From Pontibacillus litoralis JSM 072002 (GTDB lineage: Bacteria; Bacillota; Bacilli; Bacillales; BH030062), in assembly GCF_000775615.1 (NCBI RefSeq), contig NZ_AVPG01000026.1:1-40966 (forward strand): a stretch of DNA of 40,966 nucleotides, in the 5' to 3' direction. The position numbers and the translations under genes were made by a program. Positions 8,882-16,221 of this stretch are shown piece after piece. Within the stretch, counting starts at the first letter, position 1; each line of letters starts with the position of its first letter. The notes beneath the pieces were generated by a model. The model was not told the DNA's origin. It worked only from the letters and a program-made list of their open reading frames with translations, and made no database searches.

Positions 8882-9826
8882 TTAATTTTTTTCTTCTAAA
8901 TAATTTGTAATATGCTGTAAGACTATTTCTTTCAATGAGTCTTCCTCGTTCCATAATTGATGTTGTCCTTGATCAATAAGAATTGACTTGCTATTCGGGA
9001 ATTTGGTATGAAGAAAATTTAAATTAAAACGCCAATCAACCGTTTTATCGTCTGTACCTTGAAGGATAAGTAACTTATCAGAAGAGATTTGTGCTTGTCT
9101 TATTCTCTTATACCACACTTGTAGAGCATCAAACCATTGAAAAGAAACACGGTCGTACTGTAATGGATCTGCCTTAACAAATGATAAATAGTTAACATCA
9201 GCTGAATTCGCTCGATACTTTCTGCGAACGTTTTGTATAAATGGAGAAATTAGTTTATGACCGACAACGGAAGCGTGCCATTTACTCGAACGAATCAACG
9301 GTGCAACAGCTATAACGTTAGTGAAAGGTGGGGTGTTCGCATGAAGAAGGTAATCTAACATGATAGCTGCTCCGGTACTATGGGCAATAACACTAAAGGA
9401 AGCTGTTACATGTTGCTGTATTTGTGTAATCACTGCTTCTAATGTATCTTGATAATGCGTAAAGCTTTCCACAGACGCAAGAGCACCAGCTGATAACCCA
9501 TGTCCTTCTAAATCGTACACAATAACTCTTTTATTATGCACAAGTAAATGCTCTATAACGTTTCGCAAATGCCCGATATGATCAAAGTATCCATGCAACA
9601 ACAACACCGTTCCATTAGGATGCTTCGGTATATGCATCTGCACCATGACTTTTTTTGCATTTACATTTATAACGCCCAAATGAAAATCAACTTCCGCAAA
9701 GTCAAGCTGATAATATTGCAAATAGCTATGTATCTCCTTCGTCCTCTTCGTCGGATGATAGAAATTAATCGGATGATCCAGACGTTTTAATTGATCGATG
9801 ATGGTTGAAGTAAATTGCTCTTTCAA
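8882..9826 (-). CDS. Alpha/beta hydrolase (monoacylglycerol lipase/lysophospholipase-like)
   Basis: A 314-residue alpha/beta-hydrolase of the S33/Hydrolase_4 type. The oxyanion strand VLLLHGYFDHIGH, the D-x-x-G-H-G segment (VYDLEGHGLSAG), the nucleophile elbow A-H-S-T-G (Ser about residue 147), the acid in QGTDDKTVDW and the late His in DQGQHQLWNE form a complete catalytic set. The start is TTG 9824-9826, preceded by GGGGGTG at 5 bases. There is no signal peptide, so it is cytoplasmic; lysophospholipid or monoacylglycerol hydrolysis is the usual activity, and the substrate is unproven. It stands between the znuA terminator and the formate dehydrogenase operon. I see no terminator after it, so some readthrough into fdhD (69 bases on) is possible. 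Confidence 0.85.
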   Translation of the reverse strand: MKEQFTSTIIDQLKRLDHPINFYHPTKRTKEIHSYLQYYQLDFAEVDFHLGVINVNAKKVMVQMHIPKHPNGTVLLLHGYFDHIGHLRNVIEHLLVHNKRVIVYDLEGHGLSAGALASVESFTHYQDTLEAVITQIQQHVTASFSVIAHSTGAAIMLDYLLHANTPPFTNVIAVAPLIRSSKWHASVVGHKLISPFIQNVRRKYRANSADVNYLSFVKADPLQYDRVSFQWFDALQVWYKRIRQAQISSDKLLILQGTDDKTVDWRFNLNFLHTKFPNSKSILIDQGQHQLWNEEDSLKEIVLQHITNYLEEKN

Positions 9827-9900
9827 ATCAACACCCCCATACGAGTTGTATTATTTCCCATCAACTTTATTGTAACGCTCCACGCAATTGTTTACAAAAA

Positions 9901-9931
9901 AATAAGCTGCCCAAATGACGGACAACTTATT
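9901..9931 (-). terminator. Terminator of znuA
   Basis: Read on the minus strand, AATAAGTTGTCC pairs with GGGCAGCTTATT (two G-U pairs, 7-base loop) and is followed at once by TTTTTTT. It lies six bases after the znuA stop. Confidence 0.88.
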
Positions 9932-9936
9932 CTATC

Positions 9937-10926
9937 TTATTTGGTCAGCGCTAGTTCTAACACTTCTAAATTATGCTCCATTAAAGAAAAATAATCTTCC
10001 TCATTCTCGATATCCTCATCTGTACGAACAGATACGTTATGGATGTGCAACGCTTCCGCACCAATTTCATCTTGGATAACTGTTGCTACTTTAGGTGTAA
10101 CGTTTTGTTCAAATAAAATATAGTGTAAATCATGTTGTTTCGCTGTTTCGATAATGGACTCTAACTCTTTTTGGGAAGGTTCACTAGATGGCGACAGTCC
10201 AGATATGGCAATTTGTTCAATCCCATAAGCTTCTTCCCAATATCCATATGCCGCATGGGAAACAATGATTTCTCTGTGATCGACTTGTTCTAACGTTTCG
10301 TGAAAATTTGTATCTAGTTGCTGTAAATCTTTTTTTAGCTCTTCGAAGTTAGCTTCAAATGCTCCTTCTGCTTCAGGATTTAACGCCACTAATTCTTCTT
10401 TTATATTTTCTGCTAACACTATCGCTCGAAGCGGGTCCAACCAAATGTGAGGATCCATATCGCCGTGATGATGTTCATCATGCTTCTCTTTATGTTCCTC
10501 TTCCTCATGAGCATGTTCTTCTCCATCATCATCGTGGTGATGCCCATGGTCCAATAATTGTACACCTTCAGAAGCTTCTACAATGCTCACCTTTTCGTTC
10601 TGTAAAGTTTGAGAAATGGAATCGGCAAAAGGTTCTGCTCCTGCACCATTGTAGATAAAGGCATCCCCTTCCGCCATATCTACCATTTGTTTTTGCGTCG
10701 GCTCAAATGTATGAGCGTCTGCTCCTGGAGGAATAATTGATTCTACTTGCACGTACCCCTTACCTATTTTTTCTGTGAAATCTTCTATTGGATAAATCGT
10801 TGTGTAAATCGTTAATACTTCTTTATTTTTTTCTGAATTGGATGATAGCTCACTACTCGCACAACCAGCCAAAACAGTTGACAGTATGATGAATAACATG
10901 ATTACAGTTTTATTTTGAAATGACAC
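9937..10926 (-). CDS. znuA: Zinc-binding lipoprotein of a Znu/Adc ABC transporter
   Basis: A 329-residue cluster A-I (TroA-like) solute-binding protein. A lipoprotein signal ends in LAGC (Cys22), so the mature protein is anchored outside the membrane. Metal ligands include His of GADAHTFEPT, His of DPHIWLDP, His of VSHAAYGYW and the late Asp/Glu region. A long acidic, His-rich loop (HGHHHDDDGEEHAHEEEEHKEKHDEHHHGD) between the first two ligands marks zinc-type rather than Mn-type proteins. I start it at GTG 10924-10926 with AAAAGGAGGG ahead; the longer frame has no ribosome site. Permease and ATPase genes are not adjacent, so the rest of the transporter must be encoded elsewhere. It is preceded by two Zur boxes and by the zur gene. 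Confidence 0.93.
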   Translation of the reverse strand: MSFQNKTVIMLFIILSTVLAGCASSELSSNSEKNKEVLTIYTTIYPIEDFTEKIGKGYVQVESIIPPGADAHTFEPTQKQMVDMAEGDAFIYNGAGAEPFADSISQTLQNEKVSIVEASEGVQLLDHGHHHDDDGEEHAHEEEEHKEKHDEHHHGDMDPHIWLDPLRAIVLAENIKEELVALNPEAEGAFEANFEELKKDLQQLDTNFHETLEQVDHREIIVSHAAYGYWEEAYGIEQIAISGLSPSSEPSQKELESIIETAKQHDLHYILFEQNVTPKVATVIQDEIGAEALHIHNVSVRTDEDIENEEDYFSLMEHNLEVLELALTK

Positions 10927-10957
10927 AGTTATCCCTCCTTTTCGTATGTACATTCAT

Positions 10958-11004
10958 ATCTTATCGTAACAATTACGATTTGTAAATAGTAATTGTTACG
11001 TTTT
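10958..11004 (-). promoter_or_regulatory. znuA promoter with two Zur boxes
   Basis: On the minus strand TTTACA (10981-10986) and TAAGAT (10958-10963) are 17 bp apart. The spacer holds TTATCGTAACAATTACGATTT (10961-10981, plus-strand reading), a match at 18 of 20 informative positions to the Bacillus Zur consensus AAATCGTAATNATTACGATTT. A second box, AAATAGTAATTGTTACGTTT, lies at 10984-11003 and covers the -35. Zinc-loaded Zur would block RNA polymerase at both, so znuA should be induced by zinc limitation. Confidence 0.9.
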
Positions 11005-11017
11005 ATATCATCAAAAA

Positions 11018-11045
11018 AACCAACGCCTCCTGTTAAGCGCTGGTT
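11018..11045 (-). terminator. Terminator of zur
   Basis: On the minus strand AACCAGCGC pairs with GCGTTGGTT (one G-U pair) and is followed by seven T. It stands 8 bases after the zur stop and before the znuA promoter, so znuA is transcribed mainly from its own promoter. Confidence 0.9.
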
Positions 11046-11053
11046 TAGCCATC

Positions 11054-11464
11054 TTAGTGACACCTTGGACATTTACCATATACTTCGAATGTATGATTTT
11101 CTATTTGATGCTCTGGTAGCATGCCTCGTACGTCGTCCATTGGGCATATATCAATCGGACTCGTTTTTCCACAATCTGTACAAATAAAATGATGGTGATG
11201 TCCGTGTGTATCGCAATGAAAACGAAAGTGCTTTTCCCCGTTTAATTGCGTAGATTCAATAATACCTAACTCAGATAGTGTATATAAATTCCGATAAACC
11301 GTATCATAACTTGCTCCTGGGAAATCTTCTTGAAAATCTGTCCATATTTGTTTCACGGATAAATATTGATCGTACAATTGCAGCAAGTGCAATAGCTTTT
11401 TCCTCTGCTTTGTATGTTTATAGCCATTGTCTTTGAGAATGTGTAAAGCCTTCGTCGTGTTCAT
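11054..11464 (-). CDS. zur: Zur, Fur-family zinc uptake repressor
   Basis: 136 residues when started at ATG 11462-11464, which follows AAAGGGATGG; an upstream in-frame start would add 22 non-homologous residues. The N-terminal winged helix has HTKQRKKLLHLL and SYDTVYRNLYTLSELGIIE. The C-terminal half has the HxHxH-type metal segment (DTHGHHHHFICTDCGK) and the two structural zinc pairs CTDCG and CPRCH. Identification as Zur rather than Fur or PerR rests on the adjacent zinc-uptake gene with Zur boxes. In B. subtilis zur follows znuC-znuB; here those genes are missing and zur stands alone in front of znuA. Confidence 0.9.
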   Translation of the reverse strand: MNTTKALHILKDNGYKHTKQRKKLLHLLQLYDQYLSVKQIWTDFQEDFPGASYDTVYRNLYTLSELGIIESTQLNGEKHFRFHCDTHGHHHHFICTDCGKTSPIDICPMDDVRGMLPEHQIENHTFEVYGKCPRCH

Positions 11465-11500
11465 GCCAATCCATCCCTTTAAGTAATCCGTATATCTATC

Positions 11501-11530
11501 ATTATATGTAAAAAAGGTATGATTGTACAA
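11501..11530 (-). promoter_or_regulatory. Predicted sigma-A promoter of zur
   Basis: Minus-strand TTGTAC (11525-11530) and TATAAT (11501-11506) with an 18-bp spacer, 37 bp upstream of the chosen zur ATG. The -10 is a consensus hexamer. No Zur box is visible here, unlike at znuA. Confidence 0.65.
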
Positions 11531-11605
11531 CGAAAACGTAGTAAATGTTAGAGGTTATATTATCAGTAGGGATGTGTGAGGGTTAAAGAAGAACTCAAAC
11601 AAAAT

Positions 11606-11682
11606 AATGGAAAGTACCTGTATTGCTTAAAAATGAATCGTTGGATAATGAATCGCTTTTTTATGGCAGGTACTTTCCCATT
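11606..11682. repeat. Long inverted repeat of unknown role
   Basis: AATGGAAAGTACCTG (11606-11620) is repeated inverted as CAGGTACTTTCCCATT (11667-11682), differing by one inserted base. The 46-base interval contains ATGAATCG twice, 7 bases apart. No gene end on either strand adjoins it, and it has only a short T-run inside the loop, so it is not an obvious terminator. Confidence 0.6.
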
Positions 11683-11713
11683 ACATGTCATAACAGATAA
11701 ACTCGTGCCCCTT

Positions 11714-11866
11714 TTATTTTTTAAATGGATTTCTTCTTAAGCTAGGCGTTAGCTTCGTTGTCTTCCCTTTCGTCATTCCTTGAGAAGATGCGTTGTAATG
11801 CTTCACTTCTTGGCTCATTTGGTAGTCTTTCTCGAATAGTTCACGTGCTTTGATGAAGATGTTCAT
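11714..11866 (-). CDS. Small basic protein, 50 aa, unrecognised
   Basis: An ATG at 11864-11866 follows TAGGAGGGATTACG, a near-perfect ribosome site, and the frame ends TAA at 11714-11716. The product is soluble, strongly basic and mostly hydrophilic: an N-terminal amphipathic helix (MNIFIKARELFEKDYQMSQE) then a Gly/Thr/Lys-rich tail ending LTPSLRRNPFKK. The codons are unusual for this window: AAC, ATC, TTC, CGT, TAC and CAA dominate the first half, the bias of strongly expressed genes. I do not recognise the family. A small ribosome- or nucleic-acid-associated protein would suit the charge, but that is a guess. It is monocistronic, and a palindrome lies at 11942-11956 upstream. Confidence 0.7.
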   Translation of the reverse strand: MNIFIKARELFEKDYQMSQEVKHYNASSQGMTKGKTTKLTPSLRRNPFKK

Positions 11867-12153
11867 CGTAATCCCTCCTAATTATGCGTATATTAATGTT
11901 AACCCGAGTATTTAGGAGATATACTAAGATATACCGCTTTGTTGATTCATAATCAATAATATCGGGTCTATTTGGAAATATATCATACTTTATAACGTTT
12001 TTGCACTACTTTTTTAAAAAATTTTAAAGAAAATTTTTTCCTGGATAATTTTCAGATAGAAAACGCTAACAAAATGGCTCTATACCGCTATTTTTCCCGA
12101 CTTTGTCTTATTCTATACTCTGCCGATGCGTTCATTTTTTAGACAAATAAAAA
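11867..12153. other. Intergenic region with a palindromic candidate operator
   Basis: This stretch holds the presumed promoter region of the 50-aa gene. TTGATTCATAATCAA at 11942-11956 is a perfect 6-3-6 palindrome about 75 bp upstream of its ATG, and TATATC is repeated nearby (read on the minus strand). Nothing else is recognisable; no ORF with a ribosome site is present. Confidence 0.45.
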
Positions 12154-12181
12154 CGAAGCTTACATCATGTACGAAGCTTCG
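12154..12181 (-). terminator. Terminator of the 159-aa membrane protein gene
   Basis: AAGCTTCG/CGAAGCTT form an 8-bp stem with a 12-base loop; on the minus strand it is followed by TTTTTATTT. It directly abuts the TAG stop at 12182. Confidence 0.8.
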
Positions 12182-12661
12182 CTATCTAGTGTTTGGTTTT
12201 TCCGTTATTCGTATCATGTCTTCCCCGTTTGGATCTACAATATAATACAAACCTTCACTAGAATCTTCATATATGTACACATTGTTTTGAGCTAATCCAA
12301 CCCATTCCCCTTGAATCGTTCGTTCCGCAATGGTTTCACTTTTTAAAGAAGAAGATAGCTGATAATGCTGCTGTAATATATTTGCACCTGCATCATACGT
12401 TAAATCAGGCAGTGAAAGCCAGAAAAAAACCGGCATCACTATTAACAAACCAATGTTAGGCAAATATAATCGAAGTTTTCCACCTGCAAGCAAGGAATGG
12501 AAAGCAAAGATGGTTTGAAACATAAAGATACCACTAAATATGCTCAAATCAACAACCATCGCATAGGTTGTATAATTAATATAAAGAAAGAGAAGAAATT
12601 CTGCTATCGCTATCGCAAACAGGAATAGAACGGCAATTTTCTTTTTCACGTACACCAGCAC
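12182..12661 (-). CDS. Conserved-looking membrane protein, unknown function
   Basis: 159 residues. Three hydrophobic helices (about 7-29, 35-57 and 67-86) are followed by a hydrophilic C-terminal domain of some 70 residues that reads IQGEWVGLAQNNVYIYEDSSEGLYYIVDPNGEDMIRI, a small beta-rich fold that the helices would anchor at the membrane. I do not recognise the family. The start is GTG (12659-12661); a second GTG four codons later (VKKKIAVLF) has an equally weak ribosome site. It ends in its own terminator and lies upstream of nothing on the same strand, so it seems monocistronic. Confidence 0.65.
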   Translation of the reverse strand: MLVYVKKKIAVLFLFAIAIAEFLLFLYINYTTYAMVVDLSIFSGIFMFQTIFAFHSLLAGGKLRLYLPNIGLLIVMPVFFWLSLPDLTYDAGANILQQHYQLSSSLKSETIAERTIQGEWVGLAQNNVYIYEDSSEGLYYIVDPNGEDMIRITEKPNTR

Positions 12662-12734
12662 CTAACATTTTTCGGTATATCATATCAAAACCAGTACATT
12701 AAGTGGGCGTATTTACACAAAATTAACAGGATCT

Positions 12735-13403
12735 TTACGAATGCTCAGGACGTTGAAACACGTAAGTAAGAGCTAACATAATGACTGAACAACCAATACT
12801 AACTCCGACGTAAAGCCAAGCTAGACTCATATCCCCCGAATCCATTGCAACATAAATAGCAGTTGGTATCGTCTGTGTTTTTCCTGGAATGTTCCCTGCA
12901 AACATTAACGTCGCACCAAACTCTCCAAATGCACGCGCAAGACTTAATATCCCCCCTGTGAATAAAGCATGTTTCGCCAGCGGTAACGTTACATAGAGAA
13001 AAACACGCTTCTCCGTAGCACCGTCCACTCGAGCAGCTTCTTCAACTTGTTGATCGACTTGTTGAAACCCTAGCTTAGCACTGTTATACATTAGTGGAAA
13101 AGCAACCACACCAGCCGCTATTACAGCTGCCCACCATGTAAATAAGATAGATTGTCCAAAGACAAATGTAATTAACTGCCCTATGCTACTATTCGTACCA
13201 AACAGAACAATAAGCATAAACCCTATCACAGAAGGAGGCAATACGATAGGAAGCATGACGATGGTTTCTATAATCATCTTCCCTTTAAATGTCACGCGAC
13301 TTAAGACTAACGCTAGCATTGTACCTAATATAAACACGGCTACCGTTGCTACGAAGGAAACCGTTAACGATAAATAAATAGGGGACCAAAATGACGTGTT
13401 CAT
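12735..13403 (-). CDS. modB: Molybdate ABC transporter permease ModB
   Basis: 222 residues with five to six membrane helices. The cytoplasmic EAA loop that docks the ATPase is clear: EEAARVDGATEKRVFLYVTLPLAKHALFTGG, and it is followed by the ModB-type ARAFGEFGATLMFAGNIPGKTQTIP signature, which separates molybdate permeases from sulfate ones. Its ATG overlaps the modA stop by four bases (ATGA), so the two are translationally coupled. The expected ATPase gene modC does not follow: the next minus-strand ORF is the unrelated membrane protein. The likely purpose of the pair is to feed molybdenum to the nearby molybdenum-dependent formate dehydrogenase. Confidence 0.94.
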   Translation of the reverse strand: MNTSFWSPIYLSLTVSFVATVAVFILGTMLALVLSRVTFKGKMIIETIVMLPIVLPPSVIGFMLIVLFGTNSSIGQLITFVFGQSILFTWWAAVIAAGVVAFPLMYNSAKLGFQQVDQQVEEAARVDGATEKRVFLYVTLPLAKHALFTGGILSLARAFGEFGATLMFAGNIPGKTQTIPTAIYVAMDSGDMSLAWLYVGVSIGCSVIMLALTYVFQRPEHS

Positions 13404-14200
13404 TGCGTCACCTGCTTCATATCCATTGAAGTAAATCCAGCCTCCTGTAAAACGGAAACGCCCTCCTCTGACTGGAGAAACTCCATAAAGGACAAGGCTG
13501 CTTGTTTGTTATTGCTCGATTGTGGCACTCCAATCATATACTCAATGGATTCATGTAACGAAGGATCAATCGTTTCTACAATTGTTACGTGATCCGATGA
13601 TAAAGCATCGGACTGATATACGACTCCAGCCATTACGGATTGTTGCTCCACTAATGAAAGAACATGTCTGACATCCTTTGTAAACACAATGCGGTTTTTT
13701 ACGGCACTCCACATTTCAGCTGATTCCAAAGCCTGTTTAGCATACATACCTGCGGGAACCGTTGCCGGTGTTCCTATCGCAATTGGTTGATTCCCCTGAA
13801 TAATATTAGCGAAAACCGCTTCTTTGTCTTGATGCGTAATCCAAACGAGAGAATTACGAATGAAAGGAATGGCATGTTCTTCTTTCATGATTTCTTTTTC
13901 TATTAGCTCCTTTATATGTATAGGAGCAGCAGATATAAACACGTCCACCGGTGCACCGTGAACAATTTGGTTTTTTAAAGCACCTGATCCGCCAAAGTTA
14001 TAGTGCAATTGAATAGTATCGTGTTCTTGTTCAAAGCGTTCCCCAATTTGTAATAACGGCTCCTTCATACTTGCAGCTGCAGATATCGTAAGTTCTGTAA
14101 ATGTTGATGAAGTACTCTCTTCACTATTTGTACAACTAGTTAACGATAATACGACTACAATATGCAGTAAAATCAGTAACAATCTTCTTTTCACAAACAT
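13400..14200 (-). CDS. modA: Molybdate-binding lipoprotein ModA
   Basis: About 266 residues. A lipoprotein signal ends LSLTSC, so it is anchored outside the membrane. Binding-site blocks typical of ModA are present: LTISAAASMKEPL near the mature N-terminus, FNFGGSGALKNQI-type segment (written YNFGGSGALKNQI here), APVDVFISAA, and GTPATVPAGMYAKQAL. Three starts are open (GTG 14209, ATG 14200, GTG 14194); I take the ATG, with AGGTG at 6 bases. TATAAT lies just upstream (about 14215-14220), giving a very short leader. The gene overlaps modB by four bases. Confidence 0.92.
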   Translation of the reverse strand: MFVKRRLLLILLHIVVVLSLTSCTNSEESTSSTFTELTISAAASMKEPLLQIGERFEQEHDTIQLHYNFGGSGALKNQIVHGAPVDVFISAAPIHIKELIEKEIMKEEHAIPFIRNSLVWITHQDKEAVFANIIQGNQPIAIGTPATVPAGMYAKQALESAEMWSAVKNRIVFTKDVRHVLSLVEQQSVMAGVVYQSDALSSDHVTIVETIDPSLHESIEYMIGVPQSSNNKQAALSFMEFLQSEEGVSVLQEAGFTSMDMKQVTQ

Positions 14201-14235
14201 CCCTCTCACCTAATTATACAATGATATTTTGTAAA

Positions 14236-14379
14236 TCAATGGATGGCTAGTTTTAACCGCTTTAGCATGCCACATAGACAAATATCCAACCGTTTTGGAT
14301 TCTCTCCTAAAGGATAGACTTGAATCATATCACCATCGACAATTGTAATGCTACTCCCCTTTGCTTTTATTACGTTAAT
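14236..14379 (-). CDS. Possible 47-aa protein with an ATT start
   Basis: The minus strand is open from just after a TGA at about 14391 to TGA 14236-14238 and encodes a plausible peptide: xNVIKAKGSSITIVDGDMIQ, then VYPLGENPKRLDICLCGMLKRLKLAIH. There is no ATG, GTG or TTG at the right place; the only codon with an AGGTGG ribosome site at usable distance is ATT (14377-14379). It could be a true gene with a rare start, such as infC uses, or a recently broken one. It has two Cys (ICLC) and lies between the 72-aa gene and modA on the same strand. The family is unrecognised. Confidence 0.4.
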   Translation of the reverse strand: MNVIKAKGSSITIVDGDMIQVYPLGENPKRLDICLCGMLKRLKLAIH

Positions 14380-14461
14380 TGTACCACCTGTAAATCATTA
14401 ACGATAAAATAAACAGTACAAAAAATGGTGAGGGGAATTTCCTTATCACTAATCGGATGAT

Positions 14462-14680
14462 TTACATGAGCTCTTCTTCATATGGCTCTATATATGGGAT
14501 GTGAACACCTTGAACCCTGACAATTTCAAATTGATATCGTTGGTAAGTAGGTTGATTTAAAAGAGACTGAACAAAACCATTTGCTGCATCATAATCACTA
14601 AAAACGACTTGTTCCCGATCCGACCATTCAAACGTTATTTCTGTCACACCATTGTACAACGCAACAACCTTGAAAGTCAT
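14462..14680 (-). CDS. Small hypothetical protein, 72 aa
   Basis: Starts at ATG 14678-14680 after AAGGAGGCGG, so translation is well supported. The product is acidic and soluble with alternating strand-like segments (FKVVALYNGVTEITFEW, then REQVVFSDYDAANGFVQSLL and a final strand IVRVQGVHIPYIEPYEEELM), as in a small alpha/beta domain. I do not recognise the family. It is on the same strand as modA and the possible ORF between them, but 260 bases separate it from modA. Confidence 0.65.
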   Translation of the reverse strand: MTFKVVALYNGVTEITFEWSDREQVVFSDYDAANGFVQSLLNQPTYQRYQFEIVRVQGVHIPYIEPYEEELM

Positions 14681-14784
14681 AGAAAGCCGCCTCCTTATAA
14701 GATATCCCTATCATTTCATACTATTATCCTTTAATTTATTAGAATTTTCAATGTTTTTGTCGAAAAATGTTTATATGATGCGCT

Positions 14785-14815
14785 CGTATATTTCATCCCC
14801 CAGTAACAAATACTA
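14785..14815 (+). promoter_or_regulatory. Candidate sigma-G promoter for the GerB-type gene
   Basis: CGTATA (14785-14790) and AATACTA (14809-14815) with an 18-bp spacer resemble the forespore sigma-G consensus (GHATR then CATNHTA); the -10 differs at one position. It lies 47 bp upstream of the gerB ATG. Forespore expression is what a germination receptor subunit needs, so both sequence and context agree. Confidence 0.55.
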
Positions 14816-14862
14816 AGACGAGGAAGGTCTACTATTTTCATTATGTGAAAGGTGTACGTATC

Positions 14863-15963
14863 ATGAAAAAAGAAAAAATCAGTTCCGTGCAATTCATGAT
14901 CATCGTCTGTATTTTTTCCATTGGAACAACGATTGTACAAATTCCAAGAGGGTTAGCAGCAAGTGCTAAACAAGATGCTTGGATTGCTATTATTATCGCT
15001 GTATTTATCGGCTTTTTCGTTATTTTATTACTTACCAACGTATCTCAAAGCAACTCACAAATGACATTTATTGATATAATGAAACAACAATTTGGCAAAC
15101 CAATTGGCTTTATCGCTTCTTTGTCGTTTATATTTTTCGCATTACATTCTTCCGCTGCTCTATTAAGTTACATGGGTGATTTTTTGTCAACGCAAATTTT
15201 AACAGAAACGCCTACATCTATTATTCAATTCATAATCATTATTGTCATCTCCTTTGCAATGAAACTAGGGATTGAGAGCATTGCCCGTTCTACAGAAATC
15301 TTTTTCTTTTGGATTTTATTGTTTCTATTGTTCATCTTTCTTTTCACATCCCCATTACTCCAATTTGAAAATATGTTACCACTAATGGAAAGTAGTCCGA
15401 AACAAATTGGAAAAGGGGCATTATTATACTTAAGTGTTACTCCCTTCACACTCGTAATTTTAATGATGGTTTTCCCAGCAATAAATAACTCACAGCAAGG
15501 GAAGAAAGGGATGTTAATTGGCTATGCACTTGCTGGTTTGATCATTATTACATTCACATTTTACACCATTCTTATTTTAGGACCAGATGCAACCGCAAGA
15601 AATAATGTACCTACCTATTTAATTGCCAAAAAAATAAATCTAGGCCCTATGTTCGGCAGAGTGGAAGCTATTCTAGCATTCGTCTGGATTATTTGTATTT
15701 TTTACAAATTACTTTTTTATTTTTATGCATCTTCTTTAGGGGTTACACAATTATTTCAATTAAAGGATGGGAACTCACTGATCCTTCCTTTAGCGATGTA
15801 TTGTTATCTTCTTTCTATCATTGTTTACCCAAGCACTACTTACCGAAATGATTGGGATGAGAACATTTTTGTTGCATATTCTCTTACTCACGGCTTTATT
15901 CTACCAATCGTGTTGTTGCTTACTACTTTCATCCGCCAAAAATGGAAAAACAAGCAGTCGTAA
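14863..15963 (+). CDS. GerB-family germination receptor permease (GerAB/YndE type)
   Basis: 366 residues, ten predicted membrane helices, of the endospore-germination branch of the APC superfamily. Marks include SSVQFMIIVCIFSIGTTIVQIPRGLAASAKQDAWIA at the N-terminus, which lines the ligand pocket in GerBB/GerAB models, and the later YLSVTPFTLVILMMVFPAINN and ATARNNVPTYLIAKKINLG. The ATG at 14863 follows AAAGGTG; an earlier in-frame GTG has no ribosome site. This B subunit normally sits between the A and C genes; here it is alone on the plus strand and convergent with gerA-gerC-small subunit on the minus strand, with a shared terminator between. Confidence 0.93.
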   Translation: MKKEKISSVQFMIIVCIFSIGTTIVQIPRGLAASAKQDAWIAIIIAVFIGFFVILLLTNVSQSNSQMTFIDIMKQQFGKPIGFIASLSFIFFALHSSAALLSYMGDFLSTQILTETPTSIIQFIIIIVISFAMKLGIESIARSTEIFFFWILLFLLFIFLFTSPLLQFENMLPLMESSPKQIGKGALLYLSVTPFTLVILMMVFPAINNSQQGKKGMLIGYALAGLIIITFTFYTILILGPDATARNNVPTYLIAKKINLGPMFGRVEAILAFVWIICIFYKLLFYFYASSLGVTQLFQLKDGNSLILPLAMYCYLLSIIVYPSTTYRNDWDENIFVAYSLTHGFILPIVLLLTTFIRQKWKNKQS

Positions 15964-15986
15964 TTACTTCATCGCTGCTTGTTTTT
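15946..15986. terminator. Bidirectional terminator between the germination genes
   Basis: A perfect 12-bp stem, AAAAACAAGCAG / CTGCTTGTTTTT, with a 17-base loop that includes the gerB TAA. It ends one base before the stop codon of the convergent small-subunit gene. Confidence 0.88.
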
Positions 15987-16220
15987 TTATTGAAATAATC
16001 TATATAAAGTATCACTAATTGGTTTATACATATAGGTTAGATAGTCAGAAGGGTTTGGTAGCGTCACCCCAATGCTATGAACAATCAAGAGCGAACTTGC
16101 CGAAAGCAACAATACGAAAAAAATAACGAGTTCTTTCGTTTGTTTCGCTTTTATTAAAGGTGGAACTTCGTATAACGCGACGACGATCGTAATGAAAATG
16201 ATTAACAGCACAACCCACAA
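15987..16220 (-). CDS. Small two-helix membrane protein, candidate receptor D subunit
   Basis: 77 residues with two predicted membrane helices (about 2-18 and 31-50), a short basic loop between (KAKQTKE) and an outside tail with Tyr/Pro (NPSDYLTYMYKPISDTLYRLFQ). It starts at TTG 16218-16220, one base after the gerC stop, using AAGGAGGAG inside the gerC end, so it is translationally coupled to the receptor genes. Several Bacillus germination operons carry a fourth, 'D' gene with two membrane spans of about this length that modulates receptor function; position and topology fit that role, but sequence similarity is not something I can verify. Confidence 0.7.
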   Translation of the reverse strand: MWVVLLIIFITIVVALYEVPPLIKAKQTKELVIFFVLLLSASSLLIVHSIGVTLPNPSDYLTYMYKPISDTLYRLFQ

Positions 16221-16221
16221 C

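Noticed and set aside
8763-8954. 63-codon ORF between the hydrolase gene and fdhD
   Set aside because: It overlaps both real genes in another frame, and no ribosome site precedes it.
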